DNA from: an uncultured Moraxella sp.
Lineage (GTDB): Bacteria; Pseudomonadota; Gammaproteobacteria; Pseudomonadales; Moraxellaceae
Reading direction: 5' to 3'
Assembly: GCA_943908425.1 (NCBI GenBank)
Contig: CALTTC010000029.1
Location: 1-20,501, forward strand
DNA: 20,501 nucleotides
Shown: piece after piece, positions 1-8,063 of the stretch
Position numbering within the stretch: position 1 is the first letter of the stretch
Layout: every line of letters begins with the position of its first letter
Translations under genes and position numbers: made by a program
Notes under the pieces: generated by a model
Database searches by the model: none
Told to the model about the DNA's origin: nothing
What the model saw: the letters and a program-made list of their open reading frames with translations, nothing else

Positions 1-63
1 TGCCAGTTTGCCAGTTTGCCAGTTTGCCAGTTTGCCAGTTTGCCAGTTTGCCAGTTTGCCAGT
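1..63. repeat. Octanucleotide tandem repeat (TGCCAGTT)n
   Basis: Seven perfect copies of TGCCAGTT are followed by a partial copy (TGCCAGT), and the array runs off the left edge, so its true length is unknown. The unit is 8 bp, not a multiple of three. A gain or loss of one copy by polymerase slippage would therefore shift any reading frame that crosses it, or change promoter spacing by 8 bp. The unit contains no stop codon in any frame on either strand. The array ends 77 bp before the probable start of the flavin oxidoreductase gene. The repeat is directly visible. A role in phase variation is inference. Confidence 0.97.
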
Positions 64-88
64 AAGGTAAGATTTAGCGTGGTAAATT

Positions 89-118
89 TTGTGCGCGGTG
101 GGCAGTTTATGTTATGAT
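89..118 (+). promoter_or_regulatory. Candidate promoter for the flavin oxidoreductase gene
   Basis: A -35-like TTGTGC (89-94) is separated by 18 bases from a -10-like TATGAT (113-118). The -10 matches the sigma-70 consensus at 5 of 6 positions, but the -35 matches at only 3. Transcription from here would begin just inside the ATG at 114, which would favour the ATG at 141 as the true start. The octanucleotide array ends about 25 bp upstream of the -35. This is a weak prediction from consensus matching only. Confidence 0.3.
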
Positions 119-140
119 AAGCTCTTTTTTGGGCAATACA

Positions 141-1370
141 ATGACGCAATTATTTACCCCTTTAACGCTAAGCAACGGCACGGTGATTAAAAATCGCTTA
201 TTTAAATCGGCAATGAATGAGCAACTTGCCGATGGTACAACGCCCAATCTTGCCTTGATACGCCTGTACGACGCTTGGGCAAAAGGTGGGGCGGGCGTGC
301 TCGTGAGTGGCAATGTCATGGTGGACAAAAACGCCAGTACTGGTCCCAATACCCCAGCGATAGAAGATGAGCGTGATTTGGCGCTCTTAACGCAGTGGGC
401 GAAGGCAGGTAAGCAAGACAATACCGTGTTTTTGATGCAAATCAACCATCCCGGCAAGCAAGCGCCCAAAGACATTGCCAAAACGCCAGTTGCGCCCAGT
501 GCCATCCCTATTAAGGGCAGTCTTGGCAAGTTTTTTAATCCGCCCAAGGCATTAACCCATGAGGAAATTTTGGCGATTATTGACCGCTTTGCCACAACCG
601 CCAAGGTAGCAGAAAAAGCGGGCTTTTCAGGGGTGCAAATTCACGCAGCGCACGGCTATCTTATCAGCCAGTTTTTGTCGCCACTGCACAATGTGCGTGA
701 TGATCAATGGGGTGGCAGTCTAGAAAACCGTATGCGTTTTTTGCTTGAGATTTATCAAGCGATTAAGGCGGTGGTTAGTGCCGATTTTATTGTGGCTTTA
801 AAGCTAAATTCCGCCGATTTTCAGCGCGGGGGCTTTAGTGAAGAAGAGTCGTTGCAGGTGTTGCAACGGGTTGCCGAATTGGGGATTGATTTATTAGAAA
901 TTTCTGGTGGCAACTACGAAAGCCCAGCGATGATGGGTGATGCTAGTGCTAGTAGCAACAGTACACAGCAACGTGAGGCGTATTTTTTGGCGTATGCCAA
1001 AAAAGCTCGCACGCTTGTGGAGACACCGCTTGTGGTGACAGGCGGTATCCGTTCAGAACAAGTGATGCAAGAAGCGATTGCGAGCGGGGCTTGTGATATG
1101 GTGGGGCTTGCTAAGCCATTTGCGTTGGTGCCAGATTTGCCAAAACAGCTACAAAACGGCACTTACCGCACCGTGGATACCCCGAAAGTCAAAACAGGGG
1201 TGGCGATGGTGGACGGCACGGTCGGTAGTATGCTAGATATGGGCTATTATATGTATCAGATGGCGCGGATTGCTAATAGACAACCGCCCAAACCACTAGG
1301 AGCGTGGCAACTTTTGGGGCGCTTGGCGTTTAAGCAAGGCACACAGCTTCTAAAACGTGAGCGCGCGTAA
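141..1370 (+). CDS. NADH:flavin oxidoreductase / Old Yellow Enzyme family
   Basis: This is a predicted cytosolic FMN-dependent TIM-barrel oxidoreductase of about 409 residues. Such enzymes reduce activated C=C bonds (enoates, quinone-like or nitro compounds) with NAD(P)H. The N-terminus (TQLFTPLTLSNGTVIKNR) is the usual OYE opening. QINHPGKQ matches the OYE QL-H-GR motif, HAAHGYLISQFLSP carries the active-site HxxH pair (about H168 and H171), and NRMRFLLEI and the late GGIR segment fit the flavin-phosphate side of the barrel. The frame is also open from an ATG at 114, but family alignment and a GGG 7 bases upstream favour 141. A hairpin terminator follows at 1386, so the gene is probably monocistronic. 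The natural substrate cannot be told from sequence. Confidence 0.93.
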   Translation: MTQLFTPLTLSNGTVIKNRLFKSAMNEQLADGTTPNLALIRLYDAWAKGGAGVLVSGNVMVDKNASTGPNTPAIEDERDLALLTQWAKAGKQDNTVFLMQINHPGKQAPKDIAKTPVAPSAIPIKGSLGKFFNPPKALTHEEILAIIDRFATTAKVAEKAGFSGVQIHAAHGYLISQFLSPLHNVRDDQWGGSLENRMRFLLEIYQAIKAVVSADFIVALKLNSADFQRGGFSEEESLQVLQRVAELGIDLLEISGGNYESPAMMGDASASSNSTQQREAYFLAYAKKARTLVETPLVVTGGIRSEQVMQEAIASGACDMVGLAKPFALVPDLPKQLQNGTYRTVDTPKVKTGVAMVDGTVGSMLDMGYYMYQMARIANRQPPKPLGAWQLLGRLAFKQGTQLLKRERA

Positions 1371-1385
1371 CTAATCAAACGTGAT

Positions 1386-1416
1386 AAAAACTTCCTACTG
1401 GGTTAGGGAGTTTTTT
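1386..1416 (+). terminator. Rho-independent terminator after the flavin oxidoreductase gene
   Basis: AAAAACTTCCTA (1386-1397) pairs with TAGGGAGTTTTT (1404-1415) around a 6-base loop, with one G-U pair. The 3' arm ends in a run of six T. It lies 16 bases past the stop codon and separates this gene from the efflux operon downstream. Confidence 0.85.
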
Positions 1417-1505
1417 ATTGGCTAATAACAAAAACTCACTGGTTCGCTTCAAGAATTAACTATACAATAGGTTGTTTATTTACGGCGTATTTTGGAAGGC
1501 GAGAT

Positions 1506-2702
1506 ATGGCAAGGGCAAGACAGTTCACTTGGCAGGCGATTTGTATTATTGCATTATTGGCGTTGATTGTCGGTTTGGGGCTTGGGCGCTTCTGGCAAAG
1601 TAGGTCAAGCCCCACGCCTTCTGTTGCCAGTAATACTGCGTTAGATGCCAAGCAGGCGGTGCTGACGGTGGAGGCAATTTCGCCGACGATGAACACGGTG
1701 GTGGATAGCATCAGTGCTAGCGGAGTGATTGCTGGTAAAGAGGTGGCGGCGGTTGGCGCTAAGGTTAGTGGCGTGGCGATTGAGCAAATTTTGGTGGAGG
1801 TGGGCGATACGGTGCAGGCAGGACAGGTGCTTGCTGTGCTAGATGACAGCAGTATTAGTCAGCAGGTGGCGATTGCGGATGCTGAGCTTACCCGTGCCCA
1901 AATTGCCCTTGATAAAGCGCGTACCGACCTTCTGCGAGTAGAGCCGTTGATTGCCATTGATGCCATTAGCCGTGAGCAGTACGATGGTTTTGTCGCCGCC
2001 AAAGCACAAGCCGAAACGCAAGTGCGTGCCTTGGAGGCTCAGCGTGCTAGTACAAAGCTTAGTGAGCGCCACACGCAAGTTTTGGCGCCAGTGGCAGGAG
2101 TGATAAGCCAGCGTAACGCCCAAGTGGGACAACTAACGAGTGGTGCGCCGTTATTTGAGATTGTCAAAAATGGCGTGTTAGAATGGCAAGCCAGCGTTGC
2201 ACCAAGTGTGGCGACCAAGATTGGCATTGGACAGCGTGCTGTATTGTCGCTTGCCGATACGACCGTTGGCGCGACAGTAACGCGCATCGCCCCTGTTGCC
2301 AATAATAGCCGTGAGCTCACCGTGCACGCAACTGTGGACGACAGTAGCTTATTGGCAAGCGGTATGTATGTACCGGGGGAGTTTTTGTTGAGTACCAAAA
2401 CGGTGGCGACCGTGCCTTATCAAGTGGTTACGATTAGCGATGGCTTGGGCTATGTTTGGACATTGCACCCCCAAGACAACGGCTTATACACCGCCAAACG
2501 CACGCAGATACCCATTGACAAAGTGGGCGATGATATTGCTGTTACATTGCCACTACAGACCTTGATTGTAAAAGAAGGCGGGAATTTTTTGCAAGAGGGT
2601 GATAGCGTGCAATTAGCCAAGCCATCAGCGCAAGCCCAGAGCGCAAGCCCAATGCCTAGCAATGCTATAGCGCCTAGCGATACTCTAAAGGTGGCGCAAT
2701 GA
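1506..2702 (+). CDS. RND efflux periplasmic adaptor (membrane-fusion protein, HlyD/AcrA type)
   Basis: This is the periplasmic adaptor linking an RND pump to an outer-membrane channel, 398 residues. A single N-terminal membrane segment (about residues 11-28) anchors it; there is no lipobox. The first lipoyl/barrel half lies at about 65-113 (VSGVAIEQILVEVGD), an alpha-helical hairpin at about 115-190, the second lipoyl half at about 191-222 (APVAGVISQRNAQVGQ), and beta-barrel and membrane-proximal domains follow. The C-terminal tail is rich in Ala, Ser and Pro and contains an 11-bp direct repeat (2628-2638 and 2641-2651). GGAAGG sits 6 bases before the ATG. The last four bases (ATGA) overlap the start of the pump gene, indicating translational coupling. 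Substrate is unknown. Confidence 0.93.
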   Translation: MARARQFTWQAICIIALLALIVGLGLGRFWQSRSSPTPSVASNTALDAKQAVLTVEAISPTMNTVVDSISASGVIAGKEVAAVGAKVSGVAIEQILVEVGDTVQAGQVLAVLDDSSISQQVAIADAELTRAQIALDKARTDLLRVEPLIAIDAISREQYDGFVAAKAQAETQVRALEAQRASTKLSERHTQVLAPVAGVISQRNAQVGQLTSGAPLFEIVKNGVLEWQASVAPSVATKIGIGQRAVLSLADTTVGATVTRIAPVANNSRELTVHATVDDSSLLASGMYVPGEFLLSTKTVATVPYQVVTISDGLGYVWTLHPQDNGLYTAKRTQIPIDKVGDDIAVTLPLQTLIVKEGGNFLQEGDSVQLAKPSAQAQSASPMPSNAIAPSDTLKVAQ

Positions 2703-5700
2703 ATTTTTCGGCTTATTCCATAAAAAATCCTTTAGTTGCTATTTTATTGTTTAGCTTATTGACCTTATGTGGGCTATTTGCTTTTAAGCAGATGAAAATT
2801 CAGCAGTTTCCGGATATTGATTTGCCAGCGGTGGTGGTGACGGTAACGATGGCGGGCGCGTCGCCTACTCAGCTAGAAAATGACGTTGCCAAAAAGCTAG
2901 AAAATAAGCTTACCAATATAGAGGGCATTAAGCATTTGCGTACCACGGTGCAGACTGGCGCGGTTACGGTGCATAGTGAATTTAAGCTAGAAAAAGACAT
3001 TAACGAGGCGCTTGATGACGTGCGGTCGGCAATGGGTAGTGTGAGAAACGTCCTGCCAGCTGCCGCCAATGAGCCGATTGTTACTAAAGTGTCTATGGCG
3101 GGAATTCCTGTGGCGAGCTATTCGGTGGCATCGTCCACGCTAAGTGATGCCGAGCTGTCGTGGTGGGTGGATGATACGTTAAATAAACGCTTATCCGATG
3201 TGGATGGCGTGGGGCAAATTGCACGTATTGGCGGGATTGAACGCCAAATTATTGTCGGTGCGGATGTCAACAAACTGGCAGGCTGGCAAATGCCCATGAC
3301 AAGCCTTGCCCATCAAATCAAAAGCCTGTGGGCGGACGCCTCTGGCGGTGAGGCAAATATTGGCAACCGAGTACAAAGCATTCGTGTATTGGGGGCGGGC
3401 GATAGTGTGCAAGCCTTGCAGGAGTTACAGATTGCCACGCCAATGGGGGCGACAGCGCTGGCTAATTTAGCCACTGTAGAAGATGGGCAAGCGGAGCCGA
3501 CAAGCGCGGCACGCTTAGATGGGCAAAGCGTGGTTGCCTTTAATATTACCCGTGCGCGTGGGGCGAGTGAAGTGGCAATGCTACGCTTGATTGATGAGGA
3601 GCTGGCGACCATTCGCACGGAAAATCCGCACATTGCCATTAACAAAATCTATGACAATGCCGCGCCCATTTATGAAGATTATAAAGCATCGCTTCAAATG
3701 CTGATTGAGGGCTGTATTTTGGCGGTGATTGTTGTGTGGGTGTTTTTGCGTAATTGGCGCGCAACGCTTGTGGCTGCTGCTGCTTTGCCCTTGTCCATCA
3801 TCCCTACTTTTTTGGCGATGCAGCTGTTTGGCTTTAGCCTTAACGTGATTTCGCTACTGGCGTTGTCGCTTGTGATTGGCGTACTCGTGGACGATGCTAT
3901 TGTTGAGGTGGAAAATATCACCCGTCATCTGCAGATGGGCAAAACGCCTTATCAGGCGGCGATGGAGGCGGCAGATGAAATTGGACTTGCGGTGGTAGCG
4001 ACAACGTTTACGCTGATTGCAGTGTTTTTGCCAACGGCATTTATGCAAGGGGTGGTAGGGCAATTTTTTCAGCAATTTGGCTGGACGGCATCAATTGCTG
4101 TCTTTATGTCGCTACTGGTGGCACGGCTGATTACGCCAATGATGGCAGCCTATTTATTAAAGCCACAACCGCTAGAAAAAGCGGGTATCGGGGCGCTAAT
4201 GCGTCGGTATTTGGCGGTGGTGCGTTGGACATTGCAACACCGTTTTGTGACTTTGGCATTAACTTTGGGCTTTTTTGTGGGGTCGCTGAGTCTAGCAGGG
4301 TCATTGCCGACCGCATTTATTCCGAATGATGACACCAATCAATCGCAAGTAACTATAGAGTTAACCCCTGATGCGACCTTGCAAGATACAATGCAGGTTG
4401 CCGAGCAAGCAAGTACGGTACTCTATGGCGTGGATGGGGTGCAGTCGGTATTTATGGCGGCAGGCGCGTCAGGAGCGAGTATGGATAGCCGCAGTAGTAA
4501 GGCAGGGGTGGTCAATCAAGCGACCTTGCACGTGGCACTGGCAGAGCGTGGCGTGCGTGCGGATAAGACGGCGATTGAAGAGGCGATGCGTCAGGCATTG
4601 CGTGGGGTGGCAGGCGCGAGATTTCGCGTGGGCTTGTCGGCAGGGGGCGAGAGTGGCTATAGCTTTTCGCTTACAAGTGGTAATACGTCTTTATTGACCG
4701 ACACCGTTAAGCAAGTAAGTAAGGAGCTTGCCGCGATTGATGGGGTAACTGTCGCCACCAATATGCCCTTGCCACGCCCTGAGATTAGCGTATTGCCTGA
4801 TCGGCTGGCGATGGCGGAGCGTGGGGTGAGCACGTTAGAGGTTGCCAATACCTTAAAAGTTGCGACAATGGGCGACTATGAGCAAGCGCTGGCTAAGATG
4901 AATTTTGACACAAGGCAAGTGCCGATTGTGGTGCGCTTGCCAGACAGCGCCAAGCAGACACTTACGACCCTAGAGCAGTTGTATCTACCAAGTGCCAATC
5001 CAAGTGGCGTACAAATTGGTGAGGTTGCCACGCTACAATTTGGTTCAGGTGATAGCGAGATTCGCCGTCTTGACCGTGAGCGCGCCATTAAAATTAGTGC
5101 CGATTCGTCAATGCCACTTGGCGAGCTAATTGGGCTCATTCAAGCCACACCGACCCTATCGTCCTTACCAAGTGGGGTCAATATCGTTGCCGAAGGGCAA
5201 GCAGAGAGTATGAAAGAGCTATTCTCGGGGTTTGTACTGGCGATGGGTGTGGGCATTTTTTGTATTTTTGCGGTGCTGGTTCTCTTGTTTCATCGCGTGC
5301 TTCAGCCATTTACTATTTTAATGGCGTTACCACTGTCCATTGGTGGGGCGTTTGTTGGGCTATTACTGACAGGCAGTAGCTTATCTATGCCGTCGATGAT
5401 TGGCTTTATTATGCTTATGGGTATCGCCACCAAAAATTCTATCTTACTCGTGGATTATGCTATTTTGGCACAAGATACAGGCAAAACACAGCTGGCGGCG
5501 ATTATTGATGCTTGCCAAAAACGTGCCAGACCCATTGTAATGACGACCATTGCTATGGGGGCGGGGATGTTGCCACTTGTGTTCGGTTGGGGCGGGGCAG
5601 ACCCAACGTTTCGCCAGCCCATGGCGGCAGCGGTGCTTGGCGGGCTGATAACGTCTACATTGTTAAGCTTGATTGTCATTCCCGTAATTTATACGCTAAT

Positions 5701-5755
5701 GGACGATATTAGCCTGTTTTTTGGTAAAAAAAGTGCTAAAATAGCCAATCAATGA
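2699..5755 (+). CDS. RND efflux pump, inner-membrane transporter (AcrB/MexF-like, HAE1 type)
   Basis: This is a 1018-residue proton-driven exporter of the resistance-nodulation-division superfamily, close to the usual length of about 1030. The duplicated layout is intact: TM1 (about 10-28), a large periplasmic loop, TM2-6 (about 330-480), TM7 (about 510), a second loop, and TM8-12 (about 835-1000). The proton-relay residues are present: the TM4 Asp pair in VLVDDAIVEVENI (D398, D399, equivalent to AcrB D407/D408) and the TM10 Lys in GIATKNSILLVDY (K912, equivalent to AcrB K940). The acidic relay and organic-molecule-like porter domains argue against a heavy-metal (CusA) type. The gene overlaps the adaptor gene by 4 bases. 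No outer-membrane factor is encoded here, so the pump must borrow a channel encoded elsewhere. Confidence 0.95.
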   Translation: MNFSAYSIKNPLVAILLFSLLTLCGLFAFKQMKIQQFPDIDLPAVVVTVTMAGASPTQLENDVAKKLENKLTNIEGIKHLRTTVQTGAVTVHSEFKLEKDINEALDDVRSAMGSVRNVLPAAANEPIVTKVSMAGIPVASYSVASSTLSDAELSWWVDDTLNKRLSDVDGVGQIARIGGIERQIIVGADVNKLAGWQMPMTSLAHQIKSLWADASGGEANIGNRVQSIRVLGAGDSVQALQELQIATPMGATALANLATVEDGQAEPTSAARLDGQSVVAFNITRARGASEVAMLRLIDEELATIRTENPHIAINKIYDNAAPIYEDYKASLQMLIEGCILAVIVVWVFLRNWRATLVAAAALPLSIIPTFLAMQLFGFSLNVISLLALSLVIGVLVDDAIVEVENITRHLQMGKTPYQAAMEAADEIGLAVVATTFTLIAVFLPTAFMQGVVGQFFQQFGWTASIAVFMSLLVARLITPMMAAYLLKPQPLEKAGIGALMRRYLAVVRWTLQHRFVTLALTLGFFVGSLSLAGSLPTAFIPNDDTNQSQVTIELTPDATLQDTMQVAEQASTVLYGVDGVQSVFMAAGASGASMDSRSSKAGVVNQATLHVALAERGVRADKTAIEEAMRQALRGVAGARFRVGLSAGGESGYSFSLTSGNTSLLTDTVKQVSKELAAIDGVTVATNMPLPRPEISVLPDRLAMAERGVSTLEVANTLKVATMGDYEQALAKMNFDTRQVPIVVRLPDSAKQTLTTLEQLYLPSANPSGVQIGEVATLQFGSGDSEIRRLDRERAIKISADSSMPLGELIGLIQATPTLSSLPSGVNIVAEGQAESMKELFSGFVLAMGVGIFCIFAVLVLLFHRVLQPFTILMALPLSIGGAFVGLLLTGSSLSMPSMIGFIMLMGIATKNSILLVDYAILAQDTGKTQLAAIIDACQKRARPIVMTTIAMGAGMLPLVFGWGGADPTFRQPMAAAVLGGLITSTLLSLIVIPVIYTLMDDISLFFGKKSAKIANQ

Positions 5756-5766
5756 TAAAGGAGTAA

Positions 5767-6330
5767 ATGATGACATACACGACAGTAACCGCCAATCAAG
5801 ATGCGCAAGCAGTGATTGATTTTTGGTTTGCTAATGCTGATAATTGGTTTATAAAATCGCCAGCTTTTGATGCTCAAATCGCCAAGCAGTTTGGTGAGAT
5901 ATTGGTAAAGGCGAGCCAAGGTGAGCTATCGGCGTGGCGTGCTGATAGTGTGGGGCGTTTAGCGGAGATTATCGTGCTTGACCAGTTTTCAAGAAACGTT
6001 TATCGCGATAACCCAAAAGCCTTTGCCCAAGATGGCATGGCGCTGGTGCTTGCCCAAGAAGCTTTAAATTTACCCAGTTTTGCTGATTTGCCAATCGCCT
6101 ACCAAAAATTTACTGTTATGCCTTTTATGCACTCAGAAAGTGCCGTTATTCACGCTGAAGCGCTTGCTATCTTTGAGAAGTTAGGAGATGCAACCACGCT
6201 AGAATTTGAGCGTCAGCATAAGGCGATTATTGACCGATTTGGGCGTTATCCGCACCGCAATGCCATATTGGGCAGACAAAGCACGGCAAGCGAAGAAGCA
6301 TTTTTGCAAACGCCAAATTCGTCATTTTAA
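5767..6330 (+). CDS. DUF924 family protein
   Basis: This is a soluble helical protein of about 187 residues, typical for DUF924 (a TPR-like fold family of unknown function). Family hallmarks are in order: VIDFWF near residue 17, LDQFSRNVYRDNPKAF (71-86), MPFMHSE (118-124), and the C-terminal RFGRYPHRNAILGRQST (157-173). Two ATG codons lie in tandem at 5767 and 5770. AAAGGAG (5757-5763) is 3 bases from the first and 6 from the second, so translation may begin at 5770. The start is 11 bases after the pump stop codon, so it is almost certainly co-transcribed with the pump. No functional link to efflux is known. No terminator is obvious directly downstream. Confidence 0.93.
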   Translation: MMTYTTVTANQDAQAVIDFWFANADNWFIKSPAFDAQIAKQFGEILVKASQGELSAWRADSVGRLAEIIVLDQFSRNVYRDNPKAFAQDGMALVLAQEALNLPSFADLPIAYQKFTVMPFMHSESAVIHAEALAIFEKLGDATTLEFERQHKAIIDRFGRYPHRNAILGRQSTASEEAFLQTPNSSF

Positions 6331-6720
6331 TTAGCAACAAATCTTATCAATAGTTGGTGCGTGGGTTTTATAAGTCATGCCCAACCTAAATCACAAGCTC
6401 AAACTTAGCTTGGGTGAGTTGTCGTGCCTATCTATTGGACTAATTATCATATTCTGTAAAATCTTGCGCCAAAAAATGTAGTATTAATAAAGGCGCGCTA
6501 GACAGTGAGCCTTTGGCAAATGCGTGTTATCTCTAATTTTTTGTTTACGCCTAGTAATCCATAACCTTATGTCAATACAGCAATTTTATCATTTTGCCAT
6601 CTAAATAGTCTATAGGATTGTATCAATGTTGGCGGTCAGCATTGGCTATCGGTGATTGATTGTCTTTTGTATCTTAAAATGTATTTTGCGCCATAAATCT
6701 ATCTATTTTGTAATATTGTG

Positions 6721-6748
6721 TTGCTTTTTCTAAAAAATAGGCTATTAT
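6721..6748 (+). promoter_or_regulatory. Candidate sigma-70 promoter of the porin cluster
   Basis: TTGCTT (6721-6726) and TATTAT (6743-6748) are separated by 16 bases. They match the -35 box at 4 of 6 positions and the -10 box at 5 of 6. A start site near 6755 would give a leader of about 65 bases before the ATG at 6822, beginning with the stem-loop described at 6759. This is a prediction by consensus. Confidence 0.5.
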
Positions 6749-6758
6749 ACGAAAAGCT

Positions 6759-6791
6759 GTTGCTTATTAAGCGGTATCACCGCCTAGCAAC
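6759..6791 (+). promoter_or_regulatory. Stem-loop in the 5' leader of the first porin gene
   Basis: There is an outer stem GTTGC (6759-6763) / GCAAC (6787-6791) and an inner perfect stem GCGGT (6771-6775) / ACCGC (6779-6783) with a 3-base loop. It lies at the predicted 5' end of the transcript and just before a small CTAA/TTAG inverted repeat (6792-6801). It could stabilise the mRNA or bind a regulator. The base pairing is visible; the function is inferred. Confidence 0.35.
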
Positions 6792-6821
6792 CTAATGTTA
6801 GCTTTAGTAAGGGATTACTTG

Positions 6822-8045
6822 ATGAAACTCAAATTTATCATCAGTTTAATGGGTTTTGGTGTTGGGTTAGCAAGCACCAGTACCCATGCTGTCTGGCTTG
6901 AACACAATCCACGCATCAAAGACGGTCTTAGCATCAATATATGGGGAGGATTAAGTCCGACCGTAAGCAAAGATATATCTACCTTCAACTACGTATACGG
7001 CGACCCTAGCATCTACAATAAAACAGATGATAAGGGTAATCTTGTCTTGGGTACGTTAGCCCAAGTTCTAAAAGACCAAGACCGTCATGATTTTGATGAG
7101 CGTTTGCGTCTGTCGCAACATCACAATAGCGGTGTGGGTTTTACCGTATTTCAACAGGTAGACCGTAGTATCAGTGTCGAGGGATTTGTTTATTTGCAAG
7201 CGGTGGCAGGCGAGGATAAAGGGTATTCCCTTGTGCCATCTTATGGCTTAACCGCTTATCACAGTAAGTTTGGTAGTGCAGAATTGGCAAGCTACACAAC
7301 CTTTGATACCAGCAAAGTTGCCCACGCCAATGTATTTAATGAATTAGATGATGGCGGTGCAGCGTTATCGGTTGTTTATGAACCAACTCCAAAACTTACC
7401 GTTGGCGGATTTTATGCCTTTCCTGGTGCCGAGGATACAAGAGATAAATTTGACAGCGGGCTACACGATGGGCACGGTGCTTGGGGTTCTTATGAACACT
7501 ATTTTGCGCCAAGACAGATGATTAAAACGACAGCTGGCGTTGCTAAGACAGAGCGTTTGCCTGATAGTGTGCATTATGATAATGTTGAACAAGACAAAAC
7601 CGCTTATGGTTTGGGTGTTAGTTATAGACACAACGATTGGTTGATCGATGTGGACAGCACTTTCTCCAAAAAACGCTTTGGGGGCGACTTGATTAATGAA
7701 GCGGATACGCGCACTCACAGCTTAAAGCTTACCTATGAGGTGACCCCAAGATTGTCTACCAGTGTTGCTTATGGGATATCTCGTGCCAATAAAACAGCAG
7801 GGAGCGCGGTTGATGAGATAGATTTTGAGACAGTGCGCCTATTAGAAATTGGGGTGTCAGAGGAGAATTTGTTTAAAGAAATCAAAAAACAAAACTATAG
7901 CGCCACCGCCAAATACCAGTTGTATAAAGGGGTGTCGTTGCAGGCAGGTATCTCTAACCAAAAAACCACGAACTACCTAAAAGAAGGAGCATTTAGTGAG
8001 CGTAATTTGCGCACTTATAATGCTGGTTTGAATTTTTCGTTTTAA
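6822..8045 (+). CDS. Outer-membrane beta-barrel protein, porin-like (divergent paralogue of the next gene)
   Basis: This is a predicted outer-membrane barrel of 407 residues. It has a signal peptide of about 23 residues, with cleavage likely after STSTHA and the mature protein starting VWLEHNPRIKDGLS. The body has alternating aromatic and polar residues, Gly-rich turns and no hydrophobic helices. It ends in NAGLNFSF, where the terminal Phe is the usual BAM recognition signature. The opening DGLSINIWG resembles DGLSVDLNG at the same place in the following gene, so the two are probably paralogues that have drifted far apart. The start at 6822 is chosen over an in-frame ATG at 6795 because AAGGGA (6809-6814) is 7 bases upstream and the signal peptide then begins MKLKF. 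Pore selectivity is unknown; a non-porin barrel role is possible. Confidence 0.75.
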   Translation: MKLKFIISLMGFGVGLASTSTHAVWLEHNPRIKDGLSINIWGGLSPTVSKDISTFNYVYGDPSIYNKTDDKGNLVLGTLAQVLKDQDRHDFDERLRLSQHHNSGVGFTVFQQVDRSISVEGFVYLQAVAGEDKGYSLVPSYGLTAYHSKFGSAELASYTTFDTSKVAHANVFNELDDGGAALSVVYEPTPKLTVGGFYAFPGAEDTRDKFDSGLHDGHGAWGSYEHYFAPRQMIKTTAGVAKTERLPDSVHYDNVEQDKTAYGLGVSYRHNDWLIDVDSTFSKKRFGGDLINEADTRTHSLKLTYEVTPRLSTSVAYGISRANKTAGSAVDEIDFETVRLLEIGVSEENLFKEIKKQNYSATAKYQLYKGVSLQAGISNQKTTNYLKEGAFSERNLRTYNAGLNFSF

Positions 8046-8051
8046 TTATCA

Positions 8052-8057
8052 AAAGGA
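8052..8057 (+). promoter_or_regulatory. Ribosome binding site deciding among three tandem ATGs
   Basis: AAAGGA abuts the first of three consecutive ATG codons (8058, 8061, 8064). The spacing is 0, 3 and 6 bases respectively, so 8064 is the most likely initiation codon, which also gives a normal signal peptide opening (MKVNVN). Confidence 0.6.
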
Positions 8058-8063
8058 ATGATG

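Larger units (their letters stand above)
6331..6794. other. Intergenic region upstream of the porin cluster
   Basis: This stretch of roughly 460 bases has no credible ORF. It is more AT-rich than its neighbours and contains several modest inverted repeats, including CAAGCT/AGCTTG around 6392-6412 and GCGCC/GGCGC around 6466-6500, none followed by a T-run. The only well-supported content is a promoter-like pair at 6721-6748 and a stem-loop leader at 6759-6791. I see no tRNA or recognisable riboswitch. Confidence 0.7.

Noticed and set aside
107..604. 165-codon open frame on the minus strand inside the flavin oxidoreductase gene
   Set aside because: It lies antisense to a clearly conserved enzyme, has no family resemblance and no ribosome site; its length reflects codon bias of the real gene.
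1440..1468. Promoter-like TACAAT upstream of the efflux operon
   Set aside because: The -10 is reasonable but no -35 box lies at acceptable spacing, so I do not list it as a feature.
4371..4697. 108-codon plus-strand frame inside the RND pump gene
   Set aside because: It is out of frame with a well-conserved transporter and has an Arg/Cys-rich composition typical of a shifted frame.
6392..6412. CAAGCT/AGCTTG hairpin as terminator of the efflux operon
   Set aside because: The stem is only 6 bp and no T-run follows, so termination is not supported.
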